DNA of 32,101 nucleotides from Nitrospiraceae bacterium (GCA_020347665.1 CP070737.1:1548211-1580311), one strand, 5' to 3'. Counted from the stretch's first letter, positions 8,984 through 18,161 are shown. Notes: generated by a model not told the origin, from the sequence alone. Translations and numbers: made by a program.

Positions 8984-9079
8984 TCGTTTTCCTTGTGCGG
9001 ATCATGAAGCATATTCAACAGAATAGACTGAGAAAAGCTCACCGTAGCATGCTTTCTTATAAGGACAATAGCAGCTCTG

Positions 9080-12000
9080 TCAGTTTGTGAGCCCGGCTTC
9101 GTTGCGGTGGTTGGCATGCAATGCCCTGAATCCCAACAGTCCTCTAACATCTTCCAGGATGCCATAGAGCGACGGAATGAGCAGCAGGGTAATACTCGTG
9201 GCAAACAATACTCCAAAAGCAAGGCTTATTGCCATCGGGATGAGAAACTGTGCCTGGACACTCGTCTCTAAAATCATGGGAATAAGACCGAAGAATGTTG
9301 TGAGCGAGGTTAACAGAATCGGGCGAAAACGCCTCTGGCATCCTGCAGTGATTGCATTTATCAGACTGGCCCCCTTTCTGCGGGTCTGATTGATATAGTC
9401 AATAAGCAGAAGCGAATCATTCACAACCACACCGGACAAAGCCACGATGCCGAACATGCTGAGGATACTCAGGTCAAAACCCATAATGAGGTGCCCGAAC
9501 ACAGCCCCTACCACACCAAAGGGGATGACGATCATGATAAGCAGCGGCTGGCTGTAACTTCTGAATGGTATCGCCAGCAGGGCGTATATTCCAAATAAGG
9601 CAAGCAAGAACCCTTTCTTCATACTGTCAATCGATTCCCGCCGCTCTTTTTCCTCGCCAACGAGGTCATACGTCAGTCCCTGGTAATCTCCGGTCAGTTT
9701 GGCAAGCGCATTCTTCTTCACATCAGCAAGGACTTCGTCAGCATTGGCAATACTACTGTCCACACTTGCCGTGACATTAACAACTCTTTTGCGGTCGGTA
9801 CGGTTGATTGAGCTGAAACCTCTCCCCTTTCTAACATCCGCGGCAATATACAGGGGGATTTCCCCTCCTTCAGCGGTCCGGATGCGCATGGTCTCCAGAT
9901 CCCAAAGGCTTTTGCGATCTTCTTCAGGATACCGCACCATAACTTTGACTTCATTTCGGCCGCGCTGGAGTCTGAGGGCTTCTGACCCAAAAAATGCACC
10001 GCGCAACTGTCTTCCGAGGTCATCTTCAGTAACGCCAAGGGTTCTGGCTTCGGGTTTCAGCCGTATTTTGAGTTCCTGGTTGCCCTTTGCAAAATTATCA
10101 GTGATATCGCCAACTCCCGGATATTCCTTTAATGAGTCTTTCAGATAATCCGATGCTTTTTCAAGTATAGTGAAATCTTCATGAGCAAGGCGTATATCAA
10201 TGTCATCGCCGAGATGCACGAGATTCGCCCTGAAGGTGAGTGTCTCGACACCGGGAATATCCCCTACCTTTTGACGCCACTTTCTGGTGATTTCAGCAGC
10301 GGGAATACCCCTTTTCTCACTCGGCGAGAGATACAGAACGATATTCGCAAGGTGAGAGCCTGATCCTGCATCACCGCCAATGGGCCCTGCCTCGGCAAGG
10401 ATTCCTCCAACCAGGGCATACACATGCCGGAGGACAGAATCCCCTTCAGGGCGTCCTTTGTCATATTCTTCTAACAGTTCTATCCCCTTGTTCACAATAT
10501 ATTCCTGCACCTGAGCAGTGTCCTCAACAGGAGTTCCCCGCGGCATTTCAAGATACACAATGATCGCGTCTCCCTCAACCTCTGGCATAAAGTTGAATTT
10601 TATGAGACCGCCGCGGACTATGCCGACGGTAACCAGCATTATTGAAACCGCAACCGCAATGGTTACATAGCGGTTGCGGAGTGATTTTTCGAGCAGTCGG
10701 GCATACGGCCCTTTGATTATATACTCAATCCACCCGGTAAATCCTGTCCTGATCCGCTCTATAGAACCGGAAATGCGCCCTGATGCCTTTGACGCGCGTC
10801 CGAGAGACAGATGCGCCGGAAGCACAAAGAGAGATTCGATCAAAGAAACGATCAGGATAGAAATCACCACCAGAGGAATAACCTTGATGAACTTTCCCAG
10901 TATCCCGGAAACGAACAAGAGCGGGAGGAATGCGGTCACTGAGGTGAGCACGGCAAACGAAACCGGCCGGCCAACCTCCAGCGCACCGTCAATCGCGGCA
11001 TTCATGAATGACTTTCCTTTTTGTCTCTGTTCGAATATATTTTCACCAACGATAATGGCGTCATCAACAACTATTCCAAGTGCGAGAATGAAAGCAAACA
11101 GTGAAAGCATATTGAGCGAGACACCCAGTGCCGGCATCAGGAAGAGGGCGCCAAAGAAAGAAATGGGGATCCCGAGCATTACCCACAGGGCCAGCCGTAT
11201 ACGGAGAAAAAGGCTTAACACAAAAAAGACAAGGATAAGCCCGATAAACGCGTTCTTCTTAAGAAGGTTCATCCTGCTTTCAAAAAGCTCTGACATATCA
11301 TTCCATGTCGCTATCTGGACATTTCCCGGGAGCACTTCTTTCTTCTTATCAACATAGTCTCTCACCAGTTCAGAAATTTCTATAGGTTTTTGTTCGCCTA
11401 CGCGGTAGACCTTTATCATTGCGGCAGGCATGTTGTCGAACCGGGCGAGTTCATCGGTCTCCCTGAAGGTATCCTTCACACCGGCAATATCTTCAAGCAG
11501 TACTTCTGTACCGTCAGGATCCGTAATGATGCTGATCCGTCCATATTCAGGTCCGAAGTAGCGCCGCTCCTTGGTCCGGATCAGGATCTCACCTGCTGCT
11601 GTCTTGATCTTGCCGCCCGGCAGGTCCAGCGATGCCCTGTTGATTCTCCGGGCGACCTGATCAAGTGTCAGGTTATATTGGCGCAAATTCTCTTCAGGTA
11701 TTTCTATGGAAATCTCATACGGACGGACGCCGGCCAGATCGACCTGTGTTATCTGGGATATCTGAAGCAGCTCATCCTGCACGATTTCCGCCTGTTCCCT
11801 TAGGCTGCGCTCAGAGACCGCTCCATAGACAACCACTGAAATAACCTCATAGCGGTTGAGGACTTTGGTCACCACCGGTTTTTCAGCGTCTTCAGGAAAC
11901 GTGATAATGCGATCAACTTCTGTCTTTACATCCTGCAGTACGTTATTAGCATCTTCTCCAGCCCTGATCTCTGCGGTAACCGTACCCATGCCTTCAGCAG

Positions 12001-12253
12001 CGACTGACTTTATCTCTTCAATACCGTCTACTCCGGTAAGATTCTCTTCAATTTTCAAAAGTATTCCCTCTTCCACTTCCTCAGGTCCTGCACCCGGATA
12101 TGCAACACTCACCTTTATCATGTCGAGCGATATTTCAGGAAAGACTTCCTGCTTTATGGAATACCCCAATACGATCCCGCCGACAACAAAAACCATCATA
12201 AGCAGATTGGCTGCGACATGGTTCTGGGCCATCCATCGTACAGCGTTTTTCAT
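9080..12253 (-). CDS. RND efflux pump inner-membrane transporter
   Basis: Proton-driven exporter of 1057 residues, the usual size for AcrB-like pumps. The first helix (residues 13-31) is followed by a large periplasmic porter domain opening with EVFPEISLDMIKVSVAYPGAGPEEVE. Helix 4 carries the proton-relay pair Asp397-Asp398 in LGIVVDDAIIVGENI. A second periplasmic half follows the membrane block. In helix 10 the sequence is IVALSGVVVNDSLLLIDYIN (about 936-955), where AcrB has a lysine in GLSAKNAI; here Asn/Asp occupy that area, a known subgroup feature. It is the last gene of the operon and overlaps the fusion-protein gene by 4 nt. Substrates are unknown. Confidence 0.95.
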   Translation of the reverse strand: MKNAVRWMAQNHVAANLLMMVFVVGGIVLGYSIKQEVFPEISLDMIKVSVAYPGAGPEEVEEGILLKIEENLTGVDGIEEIKSVAAEGMGTVTAEIRAGEDANNVLQDVKTEVDRIITFPEDAEKPVVTKVLNRYEVISVVVYGAVSERSLREQAEIVQDELLQISQITQVDLAGVRPYEISIEIPEENLRQYNLTLDQVARRINRASLDLPGGKIKTAAGEILIRTKERRYFGPEYGRISIITDPDGTEVLLEDIAGVKDTFRETDELARFDNMPAAMIKVYRVGEQKPIEISELVRDYVDKKKEVLPGNVQIATWNDMSELFESRMNLLKKNAFIGLILVFFVLSLFLRIRLALWVMLGIPISFFGALFLMPALGVSLNMLSLFAFILALGIVVDDAIIVGENIFEQRQKGKSFMNAAIDGALEVGRPVSFAVLTSVTAFLPLLFVSGILGKFIKVIPLVVISILIVSLIESLFVLPAHLSLGRASKASGRISGSIERIRTGFTGWIEYIIKGPYARLLEKSLRNRYVTIAVAVSIMLVTVGIVRGGLIKFNFMPEVEGDAIIVYLEMPRGTPVEDTAQVQEYIVNKGIELLEEYDKGRPEGDSVLRHVYALVGGILAEAGPIGGDAGSGSHLANIVLYLSPSEKRGIPAAEITRKWRQKVGDIPGVETLTFRANLVHLGDDIDIRLAHEDFTILEKASDYLKDSLKEYPGVGDITDNFAKGNQELKIRLKPEARTLGVTEDDLGRQLRGAFFGSEALRLQRGRNEVKVMVRYPEEDRKSLWDLETMRIRTAEGGEIPLYIAADVRKGRGFSSINRTDRKRVVNVTASVDSSIANADEVLADVKKNALAKLTGDYQGLTYDLVGEEKERRESIDSMKKGFLLALFGIYALLAIPFRSYSQPLLIMIVIPFGVVGAVFGHLIMGFDLSILSMFGIVALSGVVVNDSLLLIDYINQTRRKGASLINAITAGCQRRFRPILLTSLTTFFGLIPMILETSVQAQFLIPMAISLAFGVLFATSITLLLIPSLYGILEDVRGLLGFRALHANHRNEAGLTN

Positions 12254-13434
12254 TCAGCTCTTTCTCCTGTCTCCGTCCTCAGTTTCATTCCGTCTACTGC
12301 TCCTGCAAGAGACGTGATGACAACACGGTCGCCATGGGTCAGTCCCTCTGATACCAGTACCGTATCCCGATCACTCCGCACAATGGTAACCGGATGCATA
12401 CGCAGCATATTTTCATCATCCATAATCCAGACTGTTTCATTGTCACGGACAGCCGCTCTCGGAAGTGGAAATACTCCCGAGAGTTTATAACCTTTTATCT
12501 CAGTTTCTACAAAAGCACCGGCACTTAAAACTGCTCTCCCAGCTTCTTTTGTCAAACGATTATAAGGGTCTTGAACACCGACGACCACCTTCATCATGCG
12601 GCTTCGGGTATCCACCTCACCGAGCGAACGGATAACGTATCCATGCCACGTATGCTCCTTATCTGCCCTGTGCTGACGGATCGTTGCGGGTGAGCCTTTT
12701 CCCGTTGTGTTCCATCCCGGCACGCGTATCCAGCCCAGGTCATCGGGCGAAAGGGGGAGAACAATTTCAGCGGTATCGGTCCCGGCAATAACAGCGACGC
12801 TCATTCCACTGTTCACATACTGTCCAAGGTCAATGGCTTCTGAACGCACCCGACAGTTAAAGGGAGCACGTATTTTAGTTCGTAACAGGTTCAACTCTGC
12901 CTGTTCTATCGTAGCTTCTGCTGCAGCAAGGGCTGCTCGTGCATTCTTGAGCTGCGGTTCATATACTACAAGAGGATTGGGCTCTTCCTGTGTTTCCCTG
13001 TTGAGGCGGTCCCATTCAGATCGGGCAACACGGGCCTGACTTTCAATGATAGCCAGATCATATTCTGACCGTGCCCGTGTCCCCTTTGCCTGCTCAAGAG
13101 CTATACGGTAGTCCGTGTCCTCTATCTCGATCAAGAGATCATCCTTCTGTGCAAATCCCCCGGCAACCATCGAGGGTGATATATATGTTATTACTCCGTT
13201 CACCTGTGGAATAACATTGACTTCCTGCGACGGCTGTACCGTCCCCGTAGCGGAGACAATGATATGCCTGTCTTCTTTCTGTACGGTAACGGTATTCACA
13301 AGCGCTCCCAGATCTTTTGCAGGCTCTTTTCTCGGTTCAGGGCGGATTGCGTTCAAAAAAATCATAAGGCCTACTCCGCAGATAAGAATAAGGACCGGTA
13401 AAACTATTCTTATAATCTTTTCTCGCGCACTCAT
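12250..13434 (-). CDS. RND efflux periplasmic adaptor (membrane fusion protein)
   Basis: Links the RND pump to the outer-membrane channel. The 394-residue protein is anchored by an N-terminal helix (IIRIVLPVLILICGVGLMIFL). Next come the beta-barrel/lipoyl half VSATGTVQPSQEVNVIPQVNG, a helical hairpin (about residues 112-190), the second lipoyl half IRAPFNCRVRSEAIDLGQYV and a C-terminal beta domain ending VVITSLAGAVDGMKL. The start ATG overlaps the stop of the outer-membrane factor gene (ATGA at 13434-13431), and its own end overlaps the RND gene likewise. This tight coupling supports 1:1 assembly of a dedicated pump. Confidence 0.94.
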   Translation of the reverse strand: MSAREKIIRIVLPVLILICGVGLMIFLNAIRPEPRKEPAKDLGALVNTVTVQKEDRHIIVSATGTVQPSQEVNVIPQVNGVITYISPSMVAGGFAQKDDLLIEIEDTDYRIALEQAKGTRARSEYDLAIIESQARVARSEWDRLNRETQEEPNPLVVYEPQLKNARAALAAAEATIEQAELNLLRTKIRAPFNCRVRSEAIDLGQYVNSGMSVAVIAGTDTAEIVLPLSPDDLGWIRVPGWNTTGKGSPATIRQHRADKEHTWHGYVIRSLGEVDTRSRMMKVVVGVQDPYNRLTKEAGRAVLSAGAFVETEIKGYKLSGVFPLPRAAVRDNETVWIMDDENMLRMHPVTIVRSDRDTVLVSEGLTHGDRVVITSLAGAVDGMKLRTETGERAE

Positions 13435-14867
13435 TCGTCAGTTTCCTTTCGGCTGATATCAGCATGGAATCGATTTTCCAGTTCCCGGGTCATCCATGTG
13501 CCTCCGAGGGAGCGAGCAAGCTGAATGCGGTCAGAGATCATCTGGCGCTGTCCCTCTAACAGACTGCTTCTGGCATTAAAGTAAAGGCCCTGCGCGGTCA
13601 GTACCGGCAGATAATCACTGAGGCCCATCATATATCTCTCCAGAGAAAGGCGAAGGGCACCGGATGCCGCTGCTTCCCGATCTTTAAGCATGAGAACTCT
13701 CTCTCGTGTCGTGCGTGACCTGACGAGTGCATCTTCAACATCCTTGAATGCCGCGAGTACCGCCTTCTGGTAGAAAGCGACATTTTCTCTGAAAACAGCA
13801 CGGGTCCGATCCACTTCAGCCTTTCTTCTTCCACCATCGATAATCGGCTGGGCAATGTTCGCGGTAAGATTCCAGAAAGACCCGGTAATATCACCAGTGC
13901 TAAAAGCAGTGCTCGATTTTCCATAATTACCGAGGAGGTTAAAAGACGGAAAACGGTCTGCAATGGCAGCAGCTACCTGCTCGTCACTTGCCTTGATCCG
14001 CAAAAAAGCAGACTGCACATCCGGTCGTCGTGCAAGCAGTTGAGACGGGAGTCCCGCAGGAAAGGCTTCAGTTACGCCGGGAATGATGGCAAGCTGTCCT
14101 CCTGTTTTTCGGTCAGGGTATCGTCCGATCAGTACTGAGAGCGCATGCTCAGCAACAGCCAGACTGGCTTCGGAAAGCTGCCTGCTTGCCCTGACGCCCG
14201 CAAGGTTCTGGCGGGCCTGATACACATCCAGGGCGGATACAAGCCCCTCTCTGTAGCGCCGTTCTACCCGATCAAGGGTATCGGTAAATGACGCAATGGT
14301 CTGGTCTGCCAGAACGAGCTGGGCACGTTGTTCTACTGCAAGATAATACAGGTCGACCAGTTCTGCTGACAGACTCAGATAGACTGATTTCACCTCTTCC
14401 TGCGTAGCCTTCATTTCAAAGTCCGCAGCCTGTGCGCGGGACCGCAGTTTCTGCCAGATATCCAGTTCAAATCCGGCTGCCAGAGACAGACGGTAGCTGT
14501 CTCCTATATTGTTGCCGAAAAAGCCGGGCGTATCTTCCCGGCTGCCCTGCACTTCACCATTCAGGGATGGATACTGCGCCGCAACAGTAGAACGGCTCAC
14601 CGCTTCCAATTGCTCAAGCCGGGCGTACGCCTGAGCAAGATCAAGGTTCTCTGAAAATGCCTCTTCCATCAGAATGTCGAGTTTTGAGTCATGAAAGGTT
14701 TTCCACCAGTATTCGATCGGTTGACCAGAGTGCTCTTTTCCTGCATCCTCTCGGTACGAGTCCGGAGGGATCACGGGGAGATCCACTGACTGCCGGCTAT
14801 GGACAGAGCATCCGGCAGTCAACAATAAAAAAACAGCATAATTGATGTACGTTACATATCGTTTCAT
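13431..14867 (-). CDS. Outer-membrane efflux lipoprotein (NodT/OprM type, TolC superfamily)
   Basis: Outer-membrane channel of the tripartite pump, 478 residues. The lipoprotein signal ends in LLLTAGC with Cys20. Two OEP repeats are visible. The first begins near WWKTFHDSKLDILMEEAFSENLDL and includes LRSRAQAADFEMKATQEEV. The second begins at LPSQLLARRPDVQSAFLRIKA and includes PSFNLLGNYG and QPIIDGGRRKAEVDRTRA. RPDV and the IxDGG-type motif are hallmarks of the family. The start overlaps the stop of the tetR gene by 4 nt, and the end overlaps the adaptor by 4 nt. Confidence 0.94.
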   Translation of the reverse strand: MKRYVTYINYAVFLLLTAGCSVHSRQSVDLPVIPPDSYREDAGKEHSGQPIEYWWKTFHDSKLDILMEEAFSENLDLAQAYARLEQLEAVSRSTVAAQYPSLNGEVQGSREDTPGFFGNNIGDSYRLSLAAGFELDIWQKLRSRAQAADFEMKATQEEVKSVYLSLSAELVDLYYLAVEQRAQLVLADQTIASFTDTLDRVERRYREGLVSALDVYQARQNLAGVRASRQLSEASLAVAEHALSVLIGRYPDRKTGGQLAIIPGVTEAFPAGLPSQLLARRPDVQSAFLRIKASDEQVAAAIADRFPSFNLLGNYGKSSTAFSTGDITGSFWNLTANIAQPIIDGGRRKAEVDRTRAVFRENVAFYQKAVLAAFKDVEDALVRSRTTRERVLMLKDREAAASGALRLSLERYMMGLSDYLPVLTAQGLYFNARSSLLEGQRQMISDRIQLARSLGGTWMTRELENRFHADISRKETDE

Positions 14868-15520
14868 TTGGCGTGCATCCCCGCTGTTATAAAAGGGATA
14901 AACATGCTGATAATAGTTTTTGAATCATTTTCGAGCGGCATTTTTATGGTATCCGAATGAAACCTGCCGCAGCATATGTGCATGGTCTGCGAAAAAGCCC
15001 CGAACATAAAATGAAGCCTCCATAAAAGCGTTTTTTCAGACAGTTCAGGAAGGGCTTCATGAAATGTTTCGAAAATAAGCTGAAACAGAGGCCATATCAG
15101 TTTCATAAAGACATTTCTTACCGTATCGTCTGGATCAGAAAAAGACCGTCCGACAAGCGCTACAAAATCCTCTGCACCGGGACTTGACTCTTTGAACTGG
15201 AGTGTCGGCTCGATAAAAGCACGTAACAGTTCTTTAACCGGCGGTCTTTGCCCTTTTTGCAGGGCACTGTCTCTGACTTTTGTGATTCTTTCAATGCGAA
15301 CCTGATTCAGGGGAATCAGCCTTCTTTCCATAACTGCCCTCAGAAGAGCTTCTTTAGAACCAAAATGATAATTAACCGCTGCAAGATTAACCCCGGCCCT
15401 GCCGGTAACATCTCTCAAGGATGTCCCCTTGAAACCCTCATGAGCAAAGAGATGCTCAGCAGCATCAAGAATCCTCTGTTTTGTGTCAACCTGTTGGGTT
15501 TCAAAATTTTCCTGTTTCAT
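14864..15520 (-). CDS. TetR-family transcriptional repressor of the efflux operon
   Basis: A 218-residue DNA-binding regulator. The N-terminal helix-turn-helix reads TKQRILDAAEHLFAHEGFKGTSLRDVTGRAGVNLAAVNYHFGSK-EALL, with the usual YHFGSKE end of the recognition helix. The C-terminal ligand domain (about 80-215) has helices resembling the CecR/YbiH (DUF1956) group. It heads the efflux operon and its stop overlaps the outer-membrane factor start, so it should co-regulate itself and the pump; the effector is unknown. ATG 15520 is chosen: a TTG at 15556 is also in frame but coincides with the -35 box. No Shine-Dalgarno precedes the ATG, consistent with a leaderless transcript. Confidence 0.92.
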   Translation of the reverse strand: MKQENFETQQVDTKQRILDAAEHLFAHEGFKGTSLRDVTGRAGVNLAAVNYHFGSKEALLRAVMERRLIPLNQVRIERITKVRDSALQKGQRPPVKELLRAFIEPTLQFKESSPGAEDFVALVGRSFSDPDDTVRNVFMKLIWPLFQLIFETFHEALPELSEKTLLWRLHFMFGAFSQTMHICCGRFHSDTIKMPLENDSKTIISMFIPFITAGMHAK

Positions 15521-15523
15521 ACG

Positions 15524-15551
15524 TTTGATTAAAACATATGTTTGAATAAAA
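15524..15551. promoter_or_regulatory. 28-bp palindrome, probable TetR operator
   Basis: The centre AAACATATGTTT is a perfect 12-bp palindrome, and the dyad extends to 28 bp with 12 of 14 base pairs matching. It covers the whole spacer and -10 box of the tetR promoter and abuts the start codon, the classical place for an autorepressor site. Confidence 0.7.
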
Positions 15552-15556
15552 GTCAA
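15528..15556 (-). promoter_or_regulatory. Promoter of the tetR-RND operon (predicted leaderless)
   Basis: Minus strand: -35 TTGACT (15556-15551), 17-nt spacer, -10 TTTAAT (15533-15528), both 5/6 to consensus. Seven nt (CAAACGT) separate the -10 from ATG 15520, so transcription should begin at about the first base of the start codon. Confidence 0.65.
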
Positions 15557-15607
15557 GGGAAAAATCGAGACGTATGAGAATCCAGAAGATTTTCTAAGCT
15601 ATTGATT

Positions 15608-15622
15608 TTAAAATGCTTTTAA
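15608..15622. repeat. Palindrome TTAAAA-N3-TTTTAA, copy 1
   Basis: TTAAAATGCTTTTAA lies in the gap between the sugar-kinase-like gene and tetR. The same arms with the same 3-bp spacing recur at 19544-19558 upstream of purD. It could be a regulator site; chance in AT-rich gaps is not excluded. Confidence 0.4.
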
Positions 15623-15685
15623 TGCTGTGGTTCCTACGAGATGCCTTTTGAAGAAAATTTATTTGGTAGAAAAGCTCTTTTGCCG

Positions 15686-16798
15686 TCACCTCAAATCACT
15701 GATGATCAGGCGTATCTCGTCTGCCTGCTGTTCGATGCTCTCGGTCAACCTGAACTGAACAAGCGCCCTCTTCAGATTATCGTCTGGCTTGTTTACCTTG
15801 AAGTAGATATTTCCTTTTAAATAATCAGTGAAAAACCTGAGTCCTAATTCAAAGGGTATCAGACGTATTGCATCGTACATAAACCGGAAATCATTGTCAG
15901 TCAGAAAGCTGCCGGCTGAGTTTATGTATCCTTCCAGCACGGCCCTGCAGTAATCAATTCTGAAGGAAACCTCCCCGAGTCTACTGCCCTCTTCATTTGA
16001 TGTATTACAGCAGGACCTGAGGCAGTCGCCGATATCATAATGAACCAGCCCGGGCATTACCGTATCCATGTCGATTACGCCGATCGCCTTGCCGGTTTTG
16101 TCGTCAATCATGATGTTTTCACTTTTAGGGTCTCCATGAATTGGTCGCACCAATAACAGTCCTGCTTTTTTTGCATGCTCCAGAACAGATGCCCATTCCC
16201 TTCGATCACGTATGAAATCCATACAGTAATGTATTTCATCTGAATCCTCTGACAGCCTGCGGGACATTATCGTTTTCTCATACGTCTGAATATACAGGGG
16301 AGTGATATGAAATCCTTCAAGGATATCATAGAGCTTCTCAGTTGCAAGATTACTTAACAGGTCGTGAAACCTCCCGATTCCGAACCCAATCTCCTTTGCA
16401 TGGGAGATACCCGTGATGGTGTCTCCGGCAAAGGCACTGATAAAGCTGAAAACCCGCCAAAAAGATCCCTTATCATCAAGAAAATAATCTTTTCCATCAT
16501 GAGTTGGGAAAATACCGGGCACCTTCCAGGTTATACGCGGATTTGATTGCCGTTCATATGCAATCCGTTTATTGATATGATCTAATACGAAGCGCATATT
16601 AGACATAATCCGGTCCGGGTGCTGAAATACATGATTATTTATGCGCTGCAGGATAACTTTTTCTTCTCTGTCTGATTCAATGGCTACGATATAGGTGTCG
16701 TTTATCCTGCCTGAACCATACAGCCGAACATCGAGGACTCTCCCCTCCAACCGGAACTGTTTCGCTGTGCTGACAAGGTACTCTTTTGGGTAGTCCAT
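15686..16798 (-). CDS. Phosphotransferase (APH fold), N-acetylhexosamine 1-kinase (NahK)-like
   Basis: A 370-residue cytoplasmic small-molecule kinase. The nucleotide loop reads YGSGRINDTYIVAI (27-40), matching the G-x-G-x-I-N-D-T pattern of NahK-type kinases, followed by ILQRINNHVFQHPDRIMSNM, also typical. The catalytic loop is HGDPKSENIMIDD (221-233) with Asp223 and Asn228, and the metal-binding aspartates are in GVIDMDTVMPG (Asp243/Asp245). NahK homologues phosphorylate the anomeric position of hexosamines; the true substrate here is unknown. It lies 17 bp after the DUF89 gene and is the last gene of a purD-purE-DUF89 unit, so a link to nucleotide or sugar-phosphate metabolism is possible. 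Confidence 0.83.
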   Translation of the reverse strand: MDYPKEYLVSTAKQFRLEGRVLDVRLYGSGRINDTYIVAIESDREEKVILQRINNHVFQHPDRIMSNMRFVLDHINKRIAYERQSNPRITWKVPGIFPTHDGKDYFLDDKGSFWRVFSFISAFAGDTITGISHAKEIGFGIGRFHDLLSNLATEKLYDILEGFHITPLYIQTYEKTIMSRRLSEDSDEIHYCMDFIRDRREWASVLEHAKKAGLLLVRPIHGDPKSENIMIDDKTGKAIGVIDMDTVMPGLVHYDIGDCLRSCCNTSNEEGSRLGEVSFRIDYCRAVLEGYINSAGSFLTDNDFRFMYDAIRLIPFELGLRFFTDYLKGNIYFKVNKPDDNLKRALVQFRLTESIEQQADEIRLIISDLR

Positions 16799-16815
16799 AA
16801 AGAATCGTTAACCCA

Positions 16816-17664
16816 TCAGGATTTCATAAGAAGCATTGACCCGGTATCAAGGCCCAGTTCCCGGCATACCACATCGCATTTAGCCTGAAAAAGGAAAAAG
16901 GCTATCCTGCCTGTCTCTGATACGGTCTCGAAATTGCCCTGTCCCTTACAGAGCACCAGATCTGCATTGTAGAATTCTTTCTGAAACTCTGGCGTTGTCA
17001 TCGCAAGGATAGTACCAACAGCGTCAGAACCATTATCAATAATTTCACAGATACGATCAAGGCCTGTCTGCTCTGCGTCGTCACGGGTCACATCATTAAG
17101 GACAGGACCACCTTTTACAACGGCCTTTATTTTTTTGCCCGACGATGCCAACACGTCTATGAGCAGTTTATCAAAGACTACTTCTCCGGCATTATCCAAA
17201 AGGTAGAGAATAGTGTCTGCCTGCTGGACTTCATGGTGAAACGTCTGATAATCATCCACACTGATTGTTGTTTTAAGGGACCGGTGAATCGCGCCATCTA
17301 TATCAACTGCCGTGTAAATTCCAAAGTCAATAATATTGCCTGCTATTGCAAGCCGTGTCGCCGTCCAGAGCGGATCGCTGCTCTCCTGTACCTTCTTCTG
17401 TAATAAAGGAAATTGTCTTATCGCCACACTGTTATATTTTTTTTTGATACGCTCAAAAGGATCGGCATCAAGCATTTGTCTGATGGTACGGTGAATAAAC
17501 GTTGTGGTATATGCAGGAGGTCTGTTCATGTCTGCATTCCGGGCAATGGCGAGCACCTCCCGCATGATGTCGCCATGTAATTCCTCGTTATTACCTGAAA
17601 ACTGCCTAAGGGCTATGAGCGTCTGCCTCAAGAAGCAGGGAAAGCAGTCGATCTGTGTCTGCAT
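16816..17664 (-). CDS. DUF89 (ARMT1-like) metal-dependent damage-control phosphatase
   Basis: A 282-residue cytoplasmic protein of the DUF89 fold, a family of metal-dependent phosphatases proposed to remove damaged or surplus phosphometabolites. The start MQTQIDCFPCFLRQTL contains the Cys7-x2-Cys10 pair common in prokaryotic members. The metal/phosphate site is YLLDNAGEVVFDKLLID (154-170) with Asp157-Asn158, then VVKGGPVLNDVTRDDAE and VLCKGQGNFE (237-246). Its ATG shares one base with the purE stop (TAATG), so it is translationally coupled to purine synthesis. The substrate is not known; an intermediate or by-product of purine or PRPP metabolism is inferred from position only. Confidence 0.87.
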   Translation of the reverse strand: MQTQIDCFPCFLRQTLIALRQFSGNNEELHGDIMREVLAIARNADMNRPPAYTTTFIHRTIRQMLDADPFERIKKKYNSVAIRQFPLLQKKVQESSDPLWTATRLAIAGNIIDFGIYTAVDIDGAIHRSLKTTISVDDYQTFHHEVQQADTILYLLDNAGEVVFDKLLIDVLASSGKKIKAVVKGGPVLNDVTRDDAEQTGLDRICEIIDNGSDAVGTILAMTTPEFQKEFYNADLVLCKGQGNFETVSETGRIAFFLFQAKCDVVCRELGLDTGSMLLMKS

Positions 17665-18161
17665 TATTGCTTTTTTCTCAGTTTCTTTGCCTTTATCTCA
17701 ACTTCTTCAGACATGCGCTGTCTGTGTTCAAGCAGTTTGCCAGCTAATTTCCTGTCCTTTCGGGACAGAATCTGAACCGCCAGCAGTGCGGCATTTTTTG
17801 CGCCTGCTTTTCCAACCGACATCGCTGCAACCGGTATCCCGGGAGGCATCTGGACGATACTCAAGAGGGCATCGATCCCATTCAACGAAGAAGAGTCGAT
17901 CGGCACACCAATCACCGGGAGCACCGTATACGATGCAACCACACCGGGGAGGTGCGCTGCCATTCCGGCACCTGCTATGATCACCTCTGTACCGTTCTTT
18001 TCCGCCTCTTTGACTATTTTTCGGGTCCGCTCCGGTGTACGGTGCGCAGAAGCCACGGTCATATGATACGGTATAGCAAAATCATCCAGAATTTCAGCTG
18101 ATTTTTTCATAACTGAAAGATCTGAGTCACTGCCCATCACGATCAAAACTTTCGGTTTCAT
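17664..18161 (-). CDS. purE: N5-carboxyaminoimidazole ribonucleotide mutase
   Basis: Purine biosynthesis: converts N5-CAIR to CAIR. The 165-residue class I PurE shows VLIVMGSDSDLSVMKK at the N-terminus, the substrate loop SAHRTP with catalytic His40, GAGMAAHLPGVVAS, and PIDSSSLNGIDALLSIVQMP. The start ATG 18161 is fixed by a strong AAGGAGA Shine-Dalgarno 5 nt upstream (18173-18167) and by alignment with the family start; a longer open frame upstream is not coding. It follows purD by 79 bp in the same direction and overlaps the DUF89 gene by one base. No purK is in the window. Confidence 0.97.
   Translation of the reverse strand: MKPKVLIVMGSDSDLSVMKKSAEILDDFAIPYHMTVASAHRTPERTRKIVKEAEKNGTEVIIAGAGMAAHLPGVVASYTVLPVIGVPIDSSSLNGIDALLSIVQMPPGIPVAAMSVGKAGAKNAALLAVQILSRKDRKLAGKLLEHRQRMSEEVEIKAKKLRKKQ

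Noticed and set aside
8881..9090. A 69-codon + strand frame beginning MRNLTMKKRYIL in the gap before the RND gene
   Set aside because: No Shine-Dalgarno, no recognisable domain, runs into the RND gene on the other strand, and the region has promoter-like AT content.
10674..11357. Long + strand frame opposite the RND gene
   Set aside because: Antisense shadow of a clear 1057-residue coding region; no independent signals.
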